Under the pieces are notes generated by a model that made no database searches, was not told the DNA's origin, and saw only the letters and a program-made list of their open reading frames with translations. Of a DNA stretch of 64,000 nucleotides, positions 18,912-27,395 are shown piece by piece; the first letter of the stretch is position 1, and the number at the start of each line of letters is the position of its first letter. A program made the position numbers and the translations under genes. Source of the DNA: Actinopolyspora xinjiangensis (GTDB lineage Bacteria > Actinomycetota > Actinomycetes > Mycobacteriales > Pseudonocardiaceae); NCBI RefSeq assembly GCF_900104475.1, contig NZ_FNJR01000002.1, positions 310,001 to 374,000 of the forward strand, in the 5' to 3' direction.

Positions 18912-20696
18912 ATGTCCGAGCGTCGGAGTAAGTCGGACCGAGATACGGAGAACAGTTTGATTTCCGGTGCTTCCGCGCTCGTTCGGGCTCTTGAAGAGGA
19001 AGGTGTTGAGGAGATCTTCGGGATACCGGGAGGAGCGATTCTGCCCTTCTACGACGCGCTTTTCCGGTCGAGGAGAATTCGTCATGTTCTGACGCGTCAC
19101 GAACAAGCGGCGGGATATGCCGCTACCGGGTATGCCGCGGTGAGTGGGCGCGTCGGGGTTTGTGTCGCCACGTCCGGGCCCGGCGCGACCAACCTGATCA
19201 CGCCGATCGCCGACGCCTTCATGGATTCGGTTCCCGTGGTAGCCATAACCGGCCAAGTCCCCACCGATGCCATCGGAACCCAAGCATTCCAGGAGACGGA
19301 CGTCATCGGCATAACGAAGCCGATTACGAAGTGGAATCACCAGCCGCGAACGGTGCGCGAGATACCCGAGGTCGTGCGAGACGCCTTCGACACGGCCAGG
19401 TCCGGACGTCCGGGCCCGGTGCTCATCGACATCCCCAAGGATGTCCTCCAGAAAGAGGACCGAATCGAGGGTGCTCTTCGAGCGCCCCCCGAGCCTCGTT
19501 CCTCGACGGAACCTCCGAGCACGCAAGGAATCAACCACGCGGCTGAGCTGCTACTGCGAGCGCGCAGACCTGTCCTCTACGTGGGCGGTGGTGTGGTCCG
19601 AGCCAGCGCTCAGAAGGAGCTGGAGCGCTTGGCCGAGCTGACGAACGCACCGGTGACGACCACTTTGACGGCGCGTGGGGCGTTTCCGGACTCGCAGCCA
19701 CGATGCCTTGGTATGCCAGGTATGCACGGCTCGGTTGCCGCTGTGTACGCGTTGCAACGAAGCGATCTGCTGGTCGCGTTGGGAACCAGGTTCGACGACC
19801 GCGTCACGGGCGAACTCTCGAGTTTCGCTCCGAAGGCGAGAGTCGTTCATGCGGATATCGATCCCGATGAGATCGGTAGAAAGCGAGCCCCCGACGTAGG
19901 TCTGCTCGGTGATGTCGCGAACACCCTGAGGGAGCTGCTGGATGCCCTCCGGAAGTTGTGTAACCAAGGGGATGCATTTTACCTGGACTCGTGGTGGGAA
20001 GAGCTCGACGGCGTTCGTTCCCGTTTTCCGCTGGGCTGGGAAGAGCCCCTTGATGGAAAGCTCTCTCCGCAGCATGTGATCAAGCGGCTGGGCGAGCTCG
20101 CCCGGCAGGACACGATATTTACGTTGGGCGTTGGTCAGCACCAGATGTGGGCGGCACAGCTTCTGTCGCTCGACGAGCGGCGTCGTTTGATCACCTCCGG
20201 TGGCCTCGGGGCCATGGGTTATGCGATTCCGGCGGGTATAGGGGCGAAGCTCGCGAGCCCGCACAGGACAGTATGGGTTATAGACGGTGACGGGTGCCTG
20301 CAGATGACCGGTATGGAACTCATTACATGCGTGCTCGAGAAGATTCCGGTCAAGGTTGCCGTCATAGACAACGACAGCCTGGGTATGGTGCGTCAGTGGC
20401 AAAATCTTTTCTATGGAGAGCGCTACAGCGATACCGACCTGTACACGCACCAAGGTCAGGGGTTGCGCATCGCCGAGTTGGCCGAAGCCGTGGGATGCGT
20501 AGGGATCAAGTGTGAGACGCCGGCGGAAATCGACTCGGTGATAACGCGGGCCGAGGAGATCGTTGACAGGCCGGTGGTGATCGATTTTGTGGTAAGCAAG
20601 CAGGAGATGGTGTGGCCCATGGTGGAGCCCGGAAAGCCGAACGACGAAATCATGGTTTCCCGGGAATTCCGCCCGCGGTTCGACGCGGAAGAATAA
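18912..20696 (+). CDS. Acetolactate synthase, large (catalytic) subunit type
   Basis: 594 residues with all three ThDP-enzyme domains: PYR domain with the activating Glu in TRHEQAAGYAATGYAAVSG and the SGPGATNLITPIADA loop; central FAD/DHS-like domain (LVALGTRFDDRVTGEL, HADIDPDEIGRKR); PP domain with TSGGLGAMGYAIPAGIGAKL, the GDGCLQMTGMEL Mg-ThDP motif and IDNDSLGMVRQWQNLFY. This is the AHAS rather than the pyruvate oxidase pattern. It should join two 2-keto acids with loss of CO2 to an acetohydroxy acid. No regulatory subunit (ilvN) or ilvC is adjacent, so it is probably not the housekeeping valine/isoleucine enzyme. AAGGAAGAG lies before the ATG. It follows the KAS-like gene by 2 bp. Confidence 0.93.
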   Translation: MSERRSKSDRDTENSLISGASALVRALEEEGVEEIFGIPGGAILPFYDALFRSRRIRHVLTRHEQAAGYAATGYAAVSGRVGVCVATSGPGATNLITPIADAFMDSVPVVAITGQVPTDAIGTQAFQETDVIGITKPITKWNHQPRTVREIPEVVRDAFDTARSGRPGPVLIDIPKDVLQKEDRIEGALRAPPEPRSSTEPPSTQGINHAAELLLRARRPVLYVGGGVVRASAQKELERLAELTNAPVTTTLTARGAFPDSQPRCLGMPGMHGSVAAVYALQRSDLLVALGTRFDDRVTGELSSFAPKARVVHADIDPDEIGRKRAPDVGLLGDVANTLRELLDALRKLCNQGDAFYLDSWWEELDGVRSRFPLGWEEPLDGKLSPQHVIKRLGELARQDTIFTLGVGQHQMWAAQLLSLDERRRLITSGGLGAMGYAIPAGIGAKLASPHRTVWVIDGDGCLQMTGMELITCVLEKIPVKVAVIDNDSLGMVRQWQNLFYGERYSDTDLYTHQGQGLRIAELAEAVGCVGIKCETPAEIDSVITRAEEIVDRPVVIDFVVSKQEMVWPMVEPGKPNDEIMVSREFRPRFDAEE

Positions 20697-20872
20697 TTCC
20701 GTTTCCGTGTGTCGCTCAGGTGTACGGCGGTTCGCCGGGCGAGCCGGTGAATGATCCGTACCTCGCGGGTGGGGAAATCGTTGAACTTTCGTGACAGCAA
20801 CGATCATCGGGGCAACCGGCCCGGCGGCCCGCGTGAGCCCGCCCGGGACTCGGCCCGCACGGATGTGCCACC

Positions 20873-21658
20873 GTGAACGCGGTGAACGAGACGTATTCCC
20901 GGCCGCTCGTCCCGGCGGAGGTCGAGCCGGTCGGTTCGGCGGCCGGGGCCGCGACGTTGGCCGAGCTGGACGAGGCGGTCACCCACTGCTCCGCCTGTCC
21001 GAGGCTGGTGAACTGGCGCGAGCGGGTGGCCACGGAGAAACGCGCCGCCTTCCGGGAGCAGTCGTACTGGGTCAGGCCCGTGCCGGGATTCGGACCCGCG
21101 GACGCCTCGCTGGCACTCGTGGGGTTGGCCCCGGCCGCCCACGGCGCCAACCGCACGGGGCGCATGTTCACCGGGGACCGCTCCGGAGAGGTGCTCTACC
21201 GCGCGTTGTTCGACGTGGGCCTGGCCTCGGCACCGAACTCCGAGTCGGCCGACGACGGTCTTCGACTGTACGGTACGCGGATCACCGCCCCGGTGCGGTG
21301 CGCCCCTCCGGCGAACAAGCCGACCCCAGCCGAGCGCGACACCTGTTCTCCGTGGCTGGCGCGGGAGCTGGAGCTGCTGCGTCCGACCCTGCGGGTCGTG
21401 GTGGTGCTGGGCGGTTACGGCTGGCAGGCCCTGCTCCCGGTCCTGGCTGCGGCCGGGTGGGAAGTGCCCCGCCCGAAACCGAGGTTCGGGCACGGCGCGC
21501 GGGTCAAGCTGGGCGGTGCCGGAGGTGGTGCGCTGTTGCTGCTGGGCTGCTACCACGTCAGCCAGCAGAACACCTTCACCGGCAGGCTCACCCCGGAGAT
21601 GCTGCGTGCGGTGCTCACCGAGGCGAGAGACGCGGCTGGACTGGGCCCGGGCGGCTGA
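20873..21658 (+). CDS. Family-5 uracil-DNA glycosylase (UdgB type)
   Basis: 261 residues from GTG 20873; a GTG three codons later is also possible, and neither has a clear Shine-Dalgarno. The Fe-S Cys pattern CSACPRLVNWRE with a later C..C pair (RCAPPANKP, DTCSPWL) is present. Motif A is GLAPAAHGANRTGRMFTGD, in the family-5 form that lacks the usual Asp/Asn water activator. Motif B is HVSQQNTFTGRL. This matches M. tuberculosis UdgB (Rv1259), which removes uracil and other deaminated bases from DNA. It returns to high-GC codon use, unlike the cassette before it. Confidence 0.92.
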   Translation: MNAVNETYSRPLVPAEVEPVGSAAGAATLAELDEAVTHCSACPRLVNWRERVATEKRAAFREQSYWVRPVPGFGPADASLALVGLAPAAHGANRTGRMFTGDRSGEVLYRALFDVGLASAPNSESADDGLRLYGTRITAPVRCAPPANKPTPAERDTCSPWLARELELLRPTLRVVVVLGGYGWQALLPVLAAAGWEVPRPKPRFGHGARVKLGGAGGGALLLLGCYHVSQQNTFTGRLTPEMLRAVLTEARDAAGLGPGG

Positions 21659-22107
21659 GAAACATCCGGTTCGGCGTCGATTCCTCGCGAAACCGCAGGG
21701 CCCGAGGCTGGTGAACCGCGCCCGGCTACAGGTGTTCGAGTCCCCCGTGGTTCGCCGATGCGGTGTGACGGGAACCTCGTTATCCGTGTGACGGGCCTCT
21801 CCGCGCCGGAGATCCGGTATGGTGGGCGGGGATGATTCGAGATCGACTTCACCCGGCGTCCGCCCGCGCGGCGGCAGACCGCTAGCCACGCCGATCGTGC
21901 CCGTGCCCTCCCGGGGTCCCGGTCGTCTTTCGAGGGCGCGCGTGCCGCACGAACGGATCTCACGGCGGATGCGTACCGTGATCGCCACGGGCGCACCGCT
22001 CACACCCGTGCACGGGCTGTTCCTGTGATCAGGAACACCCGCGAGCGGTGTCACATTTGAGGGGGCCGCCGAGGCGACGGGTCGCGTATTGGTGTGACCA
22101 TAGAGGT
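21659..22107. other. Intergenic region with hairpin (udgB-ndh)
   Basis: About 450 bp without a supported gene. A hairpin TGTTCCTG-TGAT-CAGGAACA lies at 22018-22037, about 70 bp before ndh. It may be a leader structure or a regulator site for ndh. The remainder shows nothing recognisable. Confidence 0.4.
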
Positions 22108-23430
22108 ATGGCTGGTAAATCCGATCCCACCCGGATTCTCATCCTCGGCGGCGGCTACGTCGGTATGTACACCGCGTTGCGCCTGCAGTCCAAGCTCGGC
22201 CGCCGTGAGGCTTCGGTGACGGTCGTCGACCCTCAGCCGCATATGACCTACCAGCCCTTCCTTCCGGAAGCGGCGGCGGGCAACGTTGAGCCCCGTCACG
22301 TGGTAGCGCCGTTGCGACGAGTGTTGAAGCGGTGTCACGTTCTCACCGCGCGTGTCACGGAGGTCAACCACGAGAAGCGATCGGTCACGGTGGAGGATGC
22401 CGAGGGCATCTCCAGTGACCTGGGCTATGACGTGCTCGTTGTCGCACTCGGGTCCGTCTCTCGTCTGCTGCCGATTCCGGGTCTGGCCGAACAAGGCATA
22501 GGTCTCAAGACCGTGGGCGAAGCGATCTATCTGCGCAACCACGTGTTGGCGAAGATGGACGCCGCCGCGAACACCACCGATCCCGAGTTGCGCAAGCGCC
22601 TGCTGAACTTCACCTTCGTCGGTGGTGGTTACGCGGGTACCGAGGCGCTGGCCGAGCTGGAGGACATGGCCAGGTACGCCACCCGCTACTACGAGTCCAT
22701 CTCCCGCGAGGACATGAGCTGGTCGTTGATCGAGGCGGCCGGGCGGATCATGCCCGAGGTCAGCGAGAAGATGGGCGTCTACACCGTCAAAGCCCTCGAG
22801 GAGCGGGGGATCAAGGTCTACCTCAACACCTTCCTGAAGTCGGTGGAGAACGGCCACGCCGTGCTCTCGGACGGCACCGAGTTCGACACCGACACCCTGG
22901 TCTGGAACGCCGGTGTGAAGGCCAACCCCGTGCTCAAGAACAGCGATCTTCCGTTGGACGAGCGCGGCAGGGTCAAGGCGACCTCGCACCTGAGGGTCGA
23001 GGGACACCCCGAGGTCTGGGCCGCGGGTGACTGCTCGGCGGTGCCGGATCTCTCCAAGGCCGAGGAGGACCCCAACGCCACCTGCGCCCCATCGGCTCAG
23101 CACGCCGTCCGGCAGGCGAACCAGTTGGCGAAGAACCTCATCGCCGCGCTGCGTGGGCGCAAGACCGAGGCCTACCACCACCGCTACGCTGGATCGGTGG
23201 CCGGTCTGGGGCTGTACAAGGGTGTCGCCGACGTCTACGGCTTCAAGGCCAAGGGCTTCCTGGCGTGGTTCATGCACCGCACCTATCACGTGAGCAAGAT
23301 GCCGACCTTCAACCGCAAGGCACGCATCGTCATCGACTGGACGCTGGCGTTCCTGTTCCGTCGGGAGGTCGTCTCGATGGGGCAGATCCAGAACCCGCGC
23401 GCCGACTTCAAGCGCGCCGCTTCCAGCTGA
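22108..23430 (+). CDS. ndh: Type II NADH dehydrogenase (NDH-2)
   Basis: 440 residues from ATG 22108 (AGAGG just upstream; the frame is open further upstream without homology). Two Rossmann folds: ILILGGGYVGMYTALRLQSK binds FAD, and NFTFVGGGYAGTEALAELED binds NADH. Family signatures include MTYQPFLPEAAAGNVEPRHV, the LVWNAGVKANP strand, WAAGDCSAVPDL and the C-terminal quinone/membrane-association region (GFLAWFMHRTYHVSKMP). NDH-2 passes electrons from NADH to menaquinone without pumping protons. Monocistronic, with a strong hairpin 44 bp downstream. Confidence 0.93.
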   Translation: MAGKSDPTRILILGGGYVGMYTALRLQSKLGRREASVTVVDPQPHMTYQPFLPEAAAGNVEPRHVVAPLRRVLKRCHVLTARVTEVNHEKRSVTVEDAEGISSDLGYDVLVVALGSVSRLLPIPGLAEQGIGLKTVGEAIYLRNHVLAKMDAAANTTDPELRKRLLNFTFVGGGYAGTEALAELEDMARYATRYYESISREDMSWSLIEAAGRIMPEVSEKMGVYTVKALEERGIKVYLNTFLKSVENGHAVLSDGTEFDTDTLVWNAGVKANPVLKNSDLPLDERGRVKATSHLRVEGHPEVWAAGDCSAVPDLSKAEEDPNATCAPSAQHAVRQANQLAKNLIAALRGRKTEAYHHRYAGSVAGLGLYKGVADVYGFKAKGFLAWFMHRTYHVSKMPTFNRKARIVIDWTLAFLFRREVVSMGQIQNPRADFKRAASS

Positions 23431-23473
23431 GCGCCCAACCGAGCCGCTCGATCGGCGATCACGTGATCGGTAA

Positions 23474-23507
23474 CGGGCCGTGCGTCGGGAGACCGGCGCA
23501 CGGCCCG
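23474..23507 (+). terminator. 11-bp hairpin after ndh
   Basis: CGGGCCGTGCG at 23474-23484 pairs perfectly with 23497-23507 around a 12-nt loop. It is followed by CTGTGTGTG rather than a U-run. Likely the ndh terminator. Confidence 0.7.
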
Positions 23508-23763
23508 CTGTGTGTGATCTTCCGTTTGTGTTGACTTTCTGTGACTTCTTCACGAGTATTACGAGAACGATCTCACCCAAAAGGGTGGCTCTGACAGTGC
23601 GTATGGCGCGTCAGTGTTGCTGTTTTTTACGCGCTGTGATCGGGTTTGCTCCAGATGGCGGTTTCGTTTCTTCTGGAACCAACGGCAGCATTGGCACGTC
23701 CTATCAAGGGGCCCAGCGTGGGTGGGCCACCGCAAGGCGGGTCGATGACCTGTCCGAAGGTGC

Positions 23764-23837
23764 GCCCCCGTAGCCCAATCGGCAGAGGCGGACGACTTAA
23801 AATCGTCGTAGTGTCGGTTCGAGTCCGACCGGGGGCA
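23764..23837 (+). tRNA. tRNA-Leu, anticodon UAA, with short variable loop
   Basis: A full 74-nt cloverleaf can be drawn. The acceptor stem is 23764-23770/23830-23836 (GCCCCCG/CGGGGGC). The D arm is GCC...GGC with GG in the loop. The anticodon stem is GACGA/TCGTC around CTTAAAA, and the T arm GTCGG-TTCGAGT-CCGAC. The anticodon at 23798-23800 is TAA, which reads UUA (Leu). The variable loop is only GTAGT (5 nt), whereas leucine tRNAs normally have a long variable arm. A73 is present; CCA is not encoded. In actinomycetes UUA is a rare, often developmental codon (bldA). Confidence 0.88.
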
Positions 23838-24799
23838 CTGCTACTCACCTGGCGAAACTGACGGCGCGAGGGTTCACCGTCCCCCTCGTCCAACCGGTCC
23901 CCGTCAGGGTTTCGCGGCCGGTTCGAAGGTGTGCCGACGTCTCGGCGCCGCACCGAACCGCCCCACCGACTCCGCCGAGTCCACCGCGCCGCCGTCGAAG
24001 CCTCGTCATCGCGACCGGTCCCCACCGGCCGGAGCGTGCCTGACGAAGGCCGAAGCCCGTGTCGACGGAACCGGTGACCGTGGATTCGGCGAGGATTCCG
24101 CCACGCTGGTCGTGATGACGGCTCTGATGATTTCGGCGGAGGAGTCTCCCGCAGCGAGAGCGATCACAGCCTGAGCGCGGTACGAGATCGGCCCTTTACC
24201 TTCGCCGCACCGTGGCGAGCGCTCCGGGGCCGAACACGCTGATCGGTCCTGGTGGCCGAATCTGCTCGCGAGTACGTGACCGATCCCTACGGCAAAACGG
24301 ACCCCCTCAGTGGGTTCGAGGGGCCACAACCGCCTGCGGCGGAGGGATCGGTTTCCCGGTTCCGGCTCATCCTCGCAACCCCTGAGGGGCTCCGGTTCGT
24401 TGTCTCACTCGCCGACGAGGTTGGCTAATCCATTATGTCTCGCGGTGCGCCGGAGTGAACCCTCCCGGGCTCCGGCGGGTGAGCCGCACCTGGTCGAGGG
24501 AGCCGATGGCCTCTCCGGCGCTGCTCGGATCGATTAGCGCTCACCCGCGGTGGCCACACGCGCCTGACTCCGAGGATCCGTGCATGACCGGAGTACCGAC
24601 GAGAGCGGCAGCGGGGACGCCGGAAGCCCGGTGCTCGGCCACCGCCCAGCGGCCACGGCGACACCCGGTCCACCGGGCCCGCGACCGCCGGATCGGCCGC
24701 GAGCGGACCCGCTGTCGCTCGATCGTGTTCGGCCGATGACGTTGCGCTGCCCACACCGAGCGGAGTCGTTTCCGCCGGGATTGTTAGGTTCTCCTCCGC
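23838..24799. other. About 960-bp gene-free stretch after the tRNA
   Basis: No frame on either strand has recognisable protein character, and the open frames have low-complexity Arg/Pro/Ser composition. The stretch separates a tRNA from the cobalamin riboswitch. It could be a decayed insertion next to the tRNA. No tRNA 3'-end duplicate, integrase or terminal repeat was found. Confidence 0.4.
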
Positions 24800-24965
24800 C
24801 AGTCGACCCGCCCCGGCAGCGCGCCGGGCGGTACAGGGAATCCGGTGCGAATCCGGAGCTGACGCGCAGCGGTGAGAGGGACGCGCGGAGCATCGGCCAC
24901 TGAGACCAGCTCTCGGGAAGGCGCTCCACGCGGATGATCTCGAGCCCGAAGACCTGCTGGCAGCG
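24800..24965 (+). promoter_or_regulatory. Cobalamin (AdoCbl) riboswitch
   Basis: The conserved elements appear in order: GGGAATCCGGTGCGAATCCGG at 24836-24856 (L/J elements, 21 nt, quoted here by position), the B12-box-like GACGCGCAGCGGTGAGAG at about 24861-24878, GGCCACTGAGACC, CTCTCGGGAAGGCG, and the closing GAGCCCGAAGACCTGCTGG at 24942-24960. A small hairpin (GCGTCG/CGACGC, 24966-24984) follows and could be the switch toward the btuF ribosome binding site at about 25024-25034. B12 binding would repress the transporter. The location, 75 bp before a BtuF-like gene, fits. The exact 5' boundary is uncertain. Confidence 0.87.
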
Positions 24966-25037
24966 GCGTCGCCCCAGGCGACGCGCGGAAACCGCCCGCA
25001 CGGCTCTCGCGTACGGAGCCCCGACGGAGAAGGACTC

Positions 25038-26066
25038 ATGAAGAGATCGTCCCGTGTCTTATCCCTGACCTGCCTGATTCCGCTCGGTGTCGGACTGCTG
25101 ACCGCGTGCGGTGGCGGTTCTGAGACCTCCGCCGGTCAGGACAACGCCGCCGGATACCCCAGGACCGTCGAGAACTGCGGCAGGGAGATCACGATCGAAG
25201 CCCCGCCGGAGCGCGCGGTCTCGCTGAACCAGGGCTCGACCGAGATCCTGCTCTCTCTCGGTCTCGCCGACCGCATGGTAGGCACCGCCACCTGGACCGA
25301 CCCGGTTCTGAAGGAGCTGGAGGAAGCCAATTCGAAGGTTCCCAGGCTCGCGGACAACGCCCCCTCCTACGAGCGGGTGCTGGCCGAGGAACCGGACTTC
25401 GTCTCCGCGTCCTTCGAGAGCACCTTCCAGGAGGTCTCCTCGCGCGACGACTTCGCCGAGCTGGGCGTGCCCACCTATCTTTCCCCGGCCGACTGCGTCA
25501 AGAACAACGAGGGCGACGGGGACGGTTCCCGCGACCAGCCGTTGGAGATGAGCACCGTCTACCGGGAGATCGAGGAGCTCGCGCGGGTCTTCGACGTCCC
25601 CGAACGGGGTGAGGAGCTCGTCGAGGAGCTGCGCGGCAGGCTGGATAAGGCATCCGCCGACATCGACGCCTCCGGCGTGAGCATGCTCTACTGGTTCGCC
25701 AACAAGGAGTCGCCCTACATGGCCGGCTGCTGCGGCGCCCCCGGCATCATCACCGAGGAGATCGGCGCGAAGAACGTCTTCGACGACACGAAGAAGGAAT
25801 GGCCCCAGATCAACTGGGAGACCGTGGCCCAGCGCGATCCCGACGTGCTGGTCATCGGTGACCTGACCCGCGAGAGCCAGACCGCGGAGGAAGCCGCCCA
25901 GAAGATCGAGTTCCTGGAGAACAACCCGGTCACCAAGCACATGGACGCCGTGCGCGACGACCGCTACATCCGGCTCAGCGGTGCCGCCATGAACCCGTCG
26001 ATCCGCACCGTAGACGGGGTGGAACGGGTCGCGGCCAAACTGCGTGAGTTCGGGCTCGCCGAGTGA
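25038..26066 (+). CDS. btuF: Cobalamin/Fe-chelate ABC substrate-binding lipoprotein (BtuF-like)
   Basis: 342 residues from ATG 25038 with GAGAAGGA upstream. The signal peptide ends in lipobox LLTAC (Cys24 region), so the protein is a lipoprotein. It has the two-lobe periplasmic-binding fold III: NCGREITIEAPPERAVSLNQ, STEILLSLGLADRMVGT, ERVLAEEPDFVSAS and QINWETVAQRDPDVLVIGD. The family covers B12, haem and ferric siderophores; the riboswitch points to B12. It overlaps the permease start by 4 nt (GTGA). Confidence 0.9.
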   Translation: MKRSSRVLSLTCLIPLGVGLLTACGGGSETSAGQDNAAGYPRTVENCGREITIEAPPERAVSLNQGSTEILLSLGLADRMVGTATWTDPVLKELEEANSKVPRLADNAPSYERVLAEEPDFVSASFESTFQEVSSRDDFAELGVPTYLSPADCVKNNEGDGDGSRDQPLEMSTVYREIEELARVFDVPERGEELVEELRGRLDKASADIDASGVSMLYWFANKESPYMAGCCGAPGIITEEIGAKNVFDDTKKEWPQINWETVAQRDPDVLVIGDLTRESQTAEEAAQKIEFLENNPVTKHMDAVRDDRYIRLSGAAMNPSIRTVDGVERVAAKLREFGLAE

Positions 26067-27100
26067 GCGCTCCGCTGGTCCGGTCGCGCGGAGGTGCCGC
26101 CGCCGCTCTCTGGCTGGCCGGTCTGGTGCTGCTCGGGCTCTCCATCGCCCTCACCATCACGATCGGCCCGGCCGACATCGCCGTGACCGACGTGTGGGCG
26201 GTGGTGGGTGAGCGCCTCGGTTTCGGTGACGCCGGGCTCTCGTTGATCCGCGAAGGGATCATCTGGGACCTGCGGCTGCCTCGCACCGTGCTGGCGGCGG
26301 TGTGCGGGGCCGGGCTCGGGCTGTGCGGCGTGGTCATGCAGTCCCTGCTTCGCAACCCGCTGGCCGACCCCTACGTGCTGGGGATCTCCTCGGGGGCCTC
26401 CACCGGAGCGGTGCTGGTCGTGGTGCTGGGCATCGGCAGCGGGGTGCTCTCGTTGTCGCTCGGCGCGTTCCTCGGTTCGCTGGTCTCGTTCACGCTGGTG
26501 ATGCTGCTGAGCCACTTCGTGGGCGGTACCGCCGATCGCGTGATCCTCGCCGGTGTCGCGGCCATGCAGCTGTTCTCGGCGCTGACCTCGTTCATCGTGA
26601 TGTCGGTCGCCGACTCCCGGCAGACGCGCAGCGTGCTGTTCTGGCTACTCGGCTCGTTGAGCGGTACCGGCTGGTTCGAGGTGTGGTTGTGCCTGGGCGC
26701 GCTGTTGGCGGTGCTGGTGGTGTGCACCGCCAAGGCGAGTTCGCTGGACGCGTTCACCTTCGGCCAGGACGCGGCCGCCTCGCTCGGTGTCGCGGTGGCG
26801 CGCACCAGGATGCTGCTACTGGTGGTGACGGCACTGCTGACGGCCACGCTGGTCAGCTCCTCCGGGGCCATCGGTTTCGTGGGACTGGTGCTGCCGCACG
26901 CGGCCCGCGCCATCGTCGGCCCCGGACACCGCGGATTGCTGCCCACCACCGCGCTGGCGGGGGCGATCTTTCTGGTGTGGATCGACACGATCGCGCGGAC
27001 GGCACTCGACCCACAGGAGATCCCGGTGGGCGTCATGACCTCGTTGGTGGGGGTGCCCGCGTTCGTGGTCATCCTCTACCGCAGCCGCAAGGTGCACTAG
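26063..27100 (+). CDS. btuC: FecCD/BtuC-family ABC permease
   Basis: 345 residues from GTG 26063. About ten membrane helices of the FecCD family. Signatures: IIWDLRLPRTVLAAVCGAGL, VVMQSLLRNPLADPYVLGIS, GASTGAVLVVVLG, SGAIGFVGLVLPHAARAIVG and the C-terminal GVPAFVVILYRSRKV. It forms a homodimeric channel with the BtuD ATPase. The operon is interrupted after this gene by a hairpin repeat. Confidence 0.92.
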   Translation: MSAPLVRSRGGAAAALWLAGLVLLGLSIALTITIGPADIAVTDVWAVVGERLGFGDAGLSLIREGIIWDLRLPRTVLAAVCGAGLGLCGVVMQSLLRNPLADPYVLGISSGASTGAVLVVVLGIGSGVLSLSLGAFLGSLVSFTLVMLLSHFVGGTADRVILAGVAAMQLFSALTSFIVMSVADSRQTRSVLFWLLGSLSGTGWFEVWLCLGALLAVLVVCTAKASSLDAFTFGQDAAASLGVAVARTRMLLLVVTALLTATLVSSSGAIGFVGLVLPHAARAIVGPGHRGLLPTTALAGAIFLVWIDTIARTALDPQEIPVGVMTSLVGVPAFVVILYRSRKVH

Positions 27101-27129
27101 CTGGAATCCGTCGGCTCGGTTTCCGCGGC

Positions 27130-27275
27130 CGGTCGCGTGGCGGAACCTCTCGCGGGCTCTCGCTCCGGGAGGCCCGACATCGAGTAGGTACTACACGACG
27201 GGGCCTTCCTCGCGAGCGCACCACGAGAGGACCCGCGGCGGTGCCGATGGGAAGTGTGGTGGTTCGGTGCCGGGA
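27130..27275 (+). repeat. Dispersed hairpin repeat, copy 4, between btuC and btuD
   Basis: Core 27140-27236. Left arm 27140-27163 (GCGGAACCTCTCGCGGGCTC...) and right arm 27212-27236 (ending GAGAGGACCCGC). The loop dyad is GACATCGAGTAGGTACTACACGACG-like. It begins 40 bp after the btuC stop and fills most of the 295-bp gap before btuD. Pairing is poorer than in copy 1. Confidence 0.75.
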
Positions 27276-27395
27276 GCGCCGAAGCAGCCGGGGAACAGGC
27301 CGACTCCACGCGCTCCGTGACTGGAGAACGACCACACAGCCGGTGTCTCTACCGGAGAAGGCAAGTTTCGTTACGAATGGCGGGGAGCGACGCTC

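Noticed and set aside
18912-20696. Acetolactate synthase as the housekeeping ilvB
   Set aside because: No ilvN/ilvC follows, codon use differs from the backbone genes, and it is nearly fused to the KAS-like gene. This cannot be excluded without the rest of the genome.
22014-22041. Hairpin before ndh as the terminator of udgB
   Set aside because: It lies 360 bp past the udgB stop and close to the ndh start, so a leader or operator role is as likely. It is reported only within the intergenic entry.
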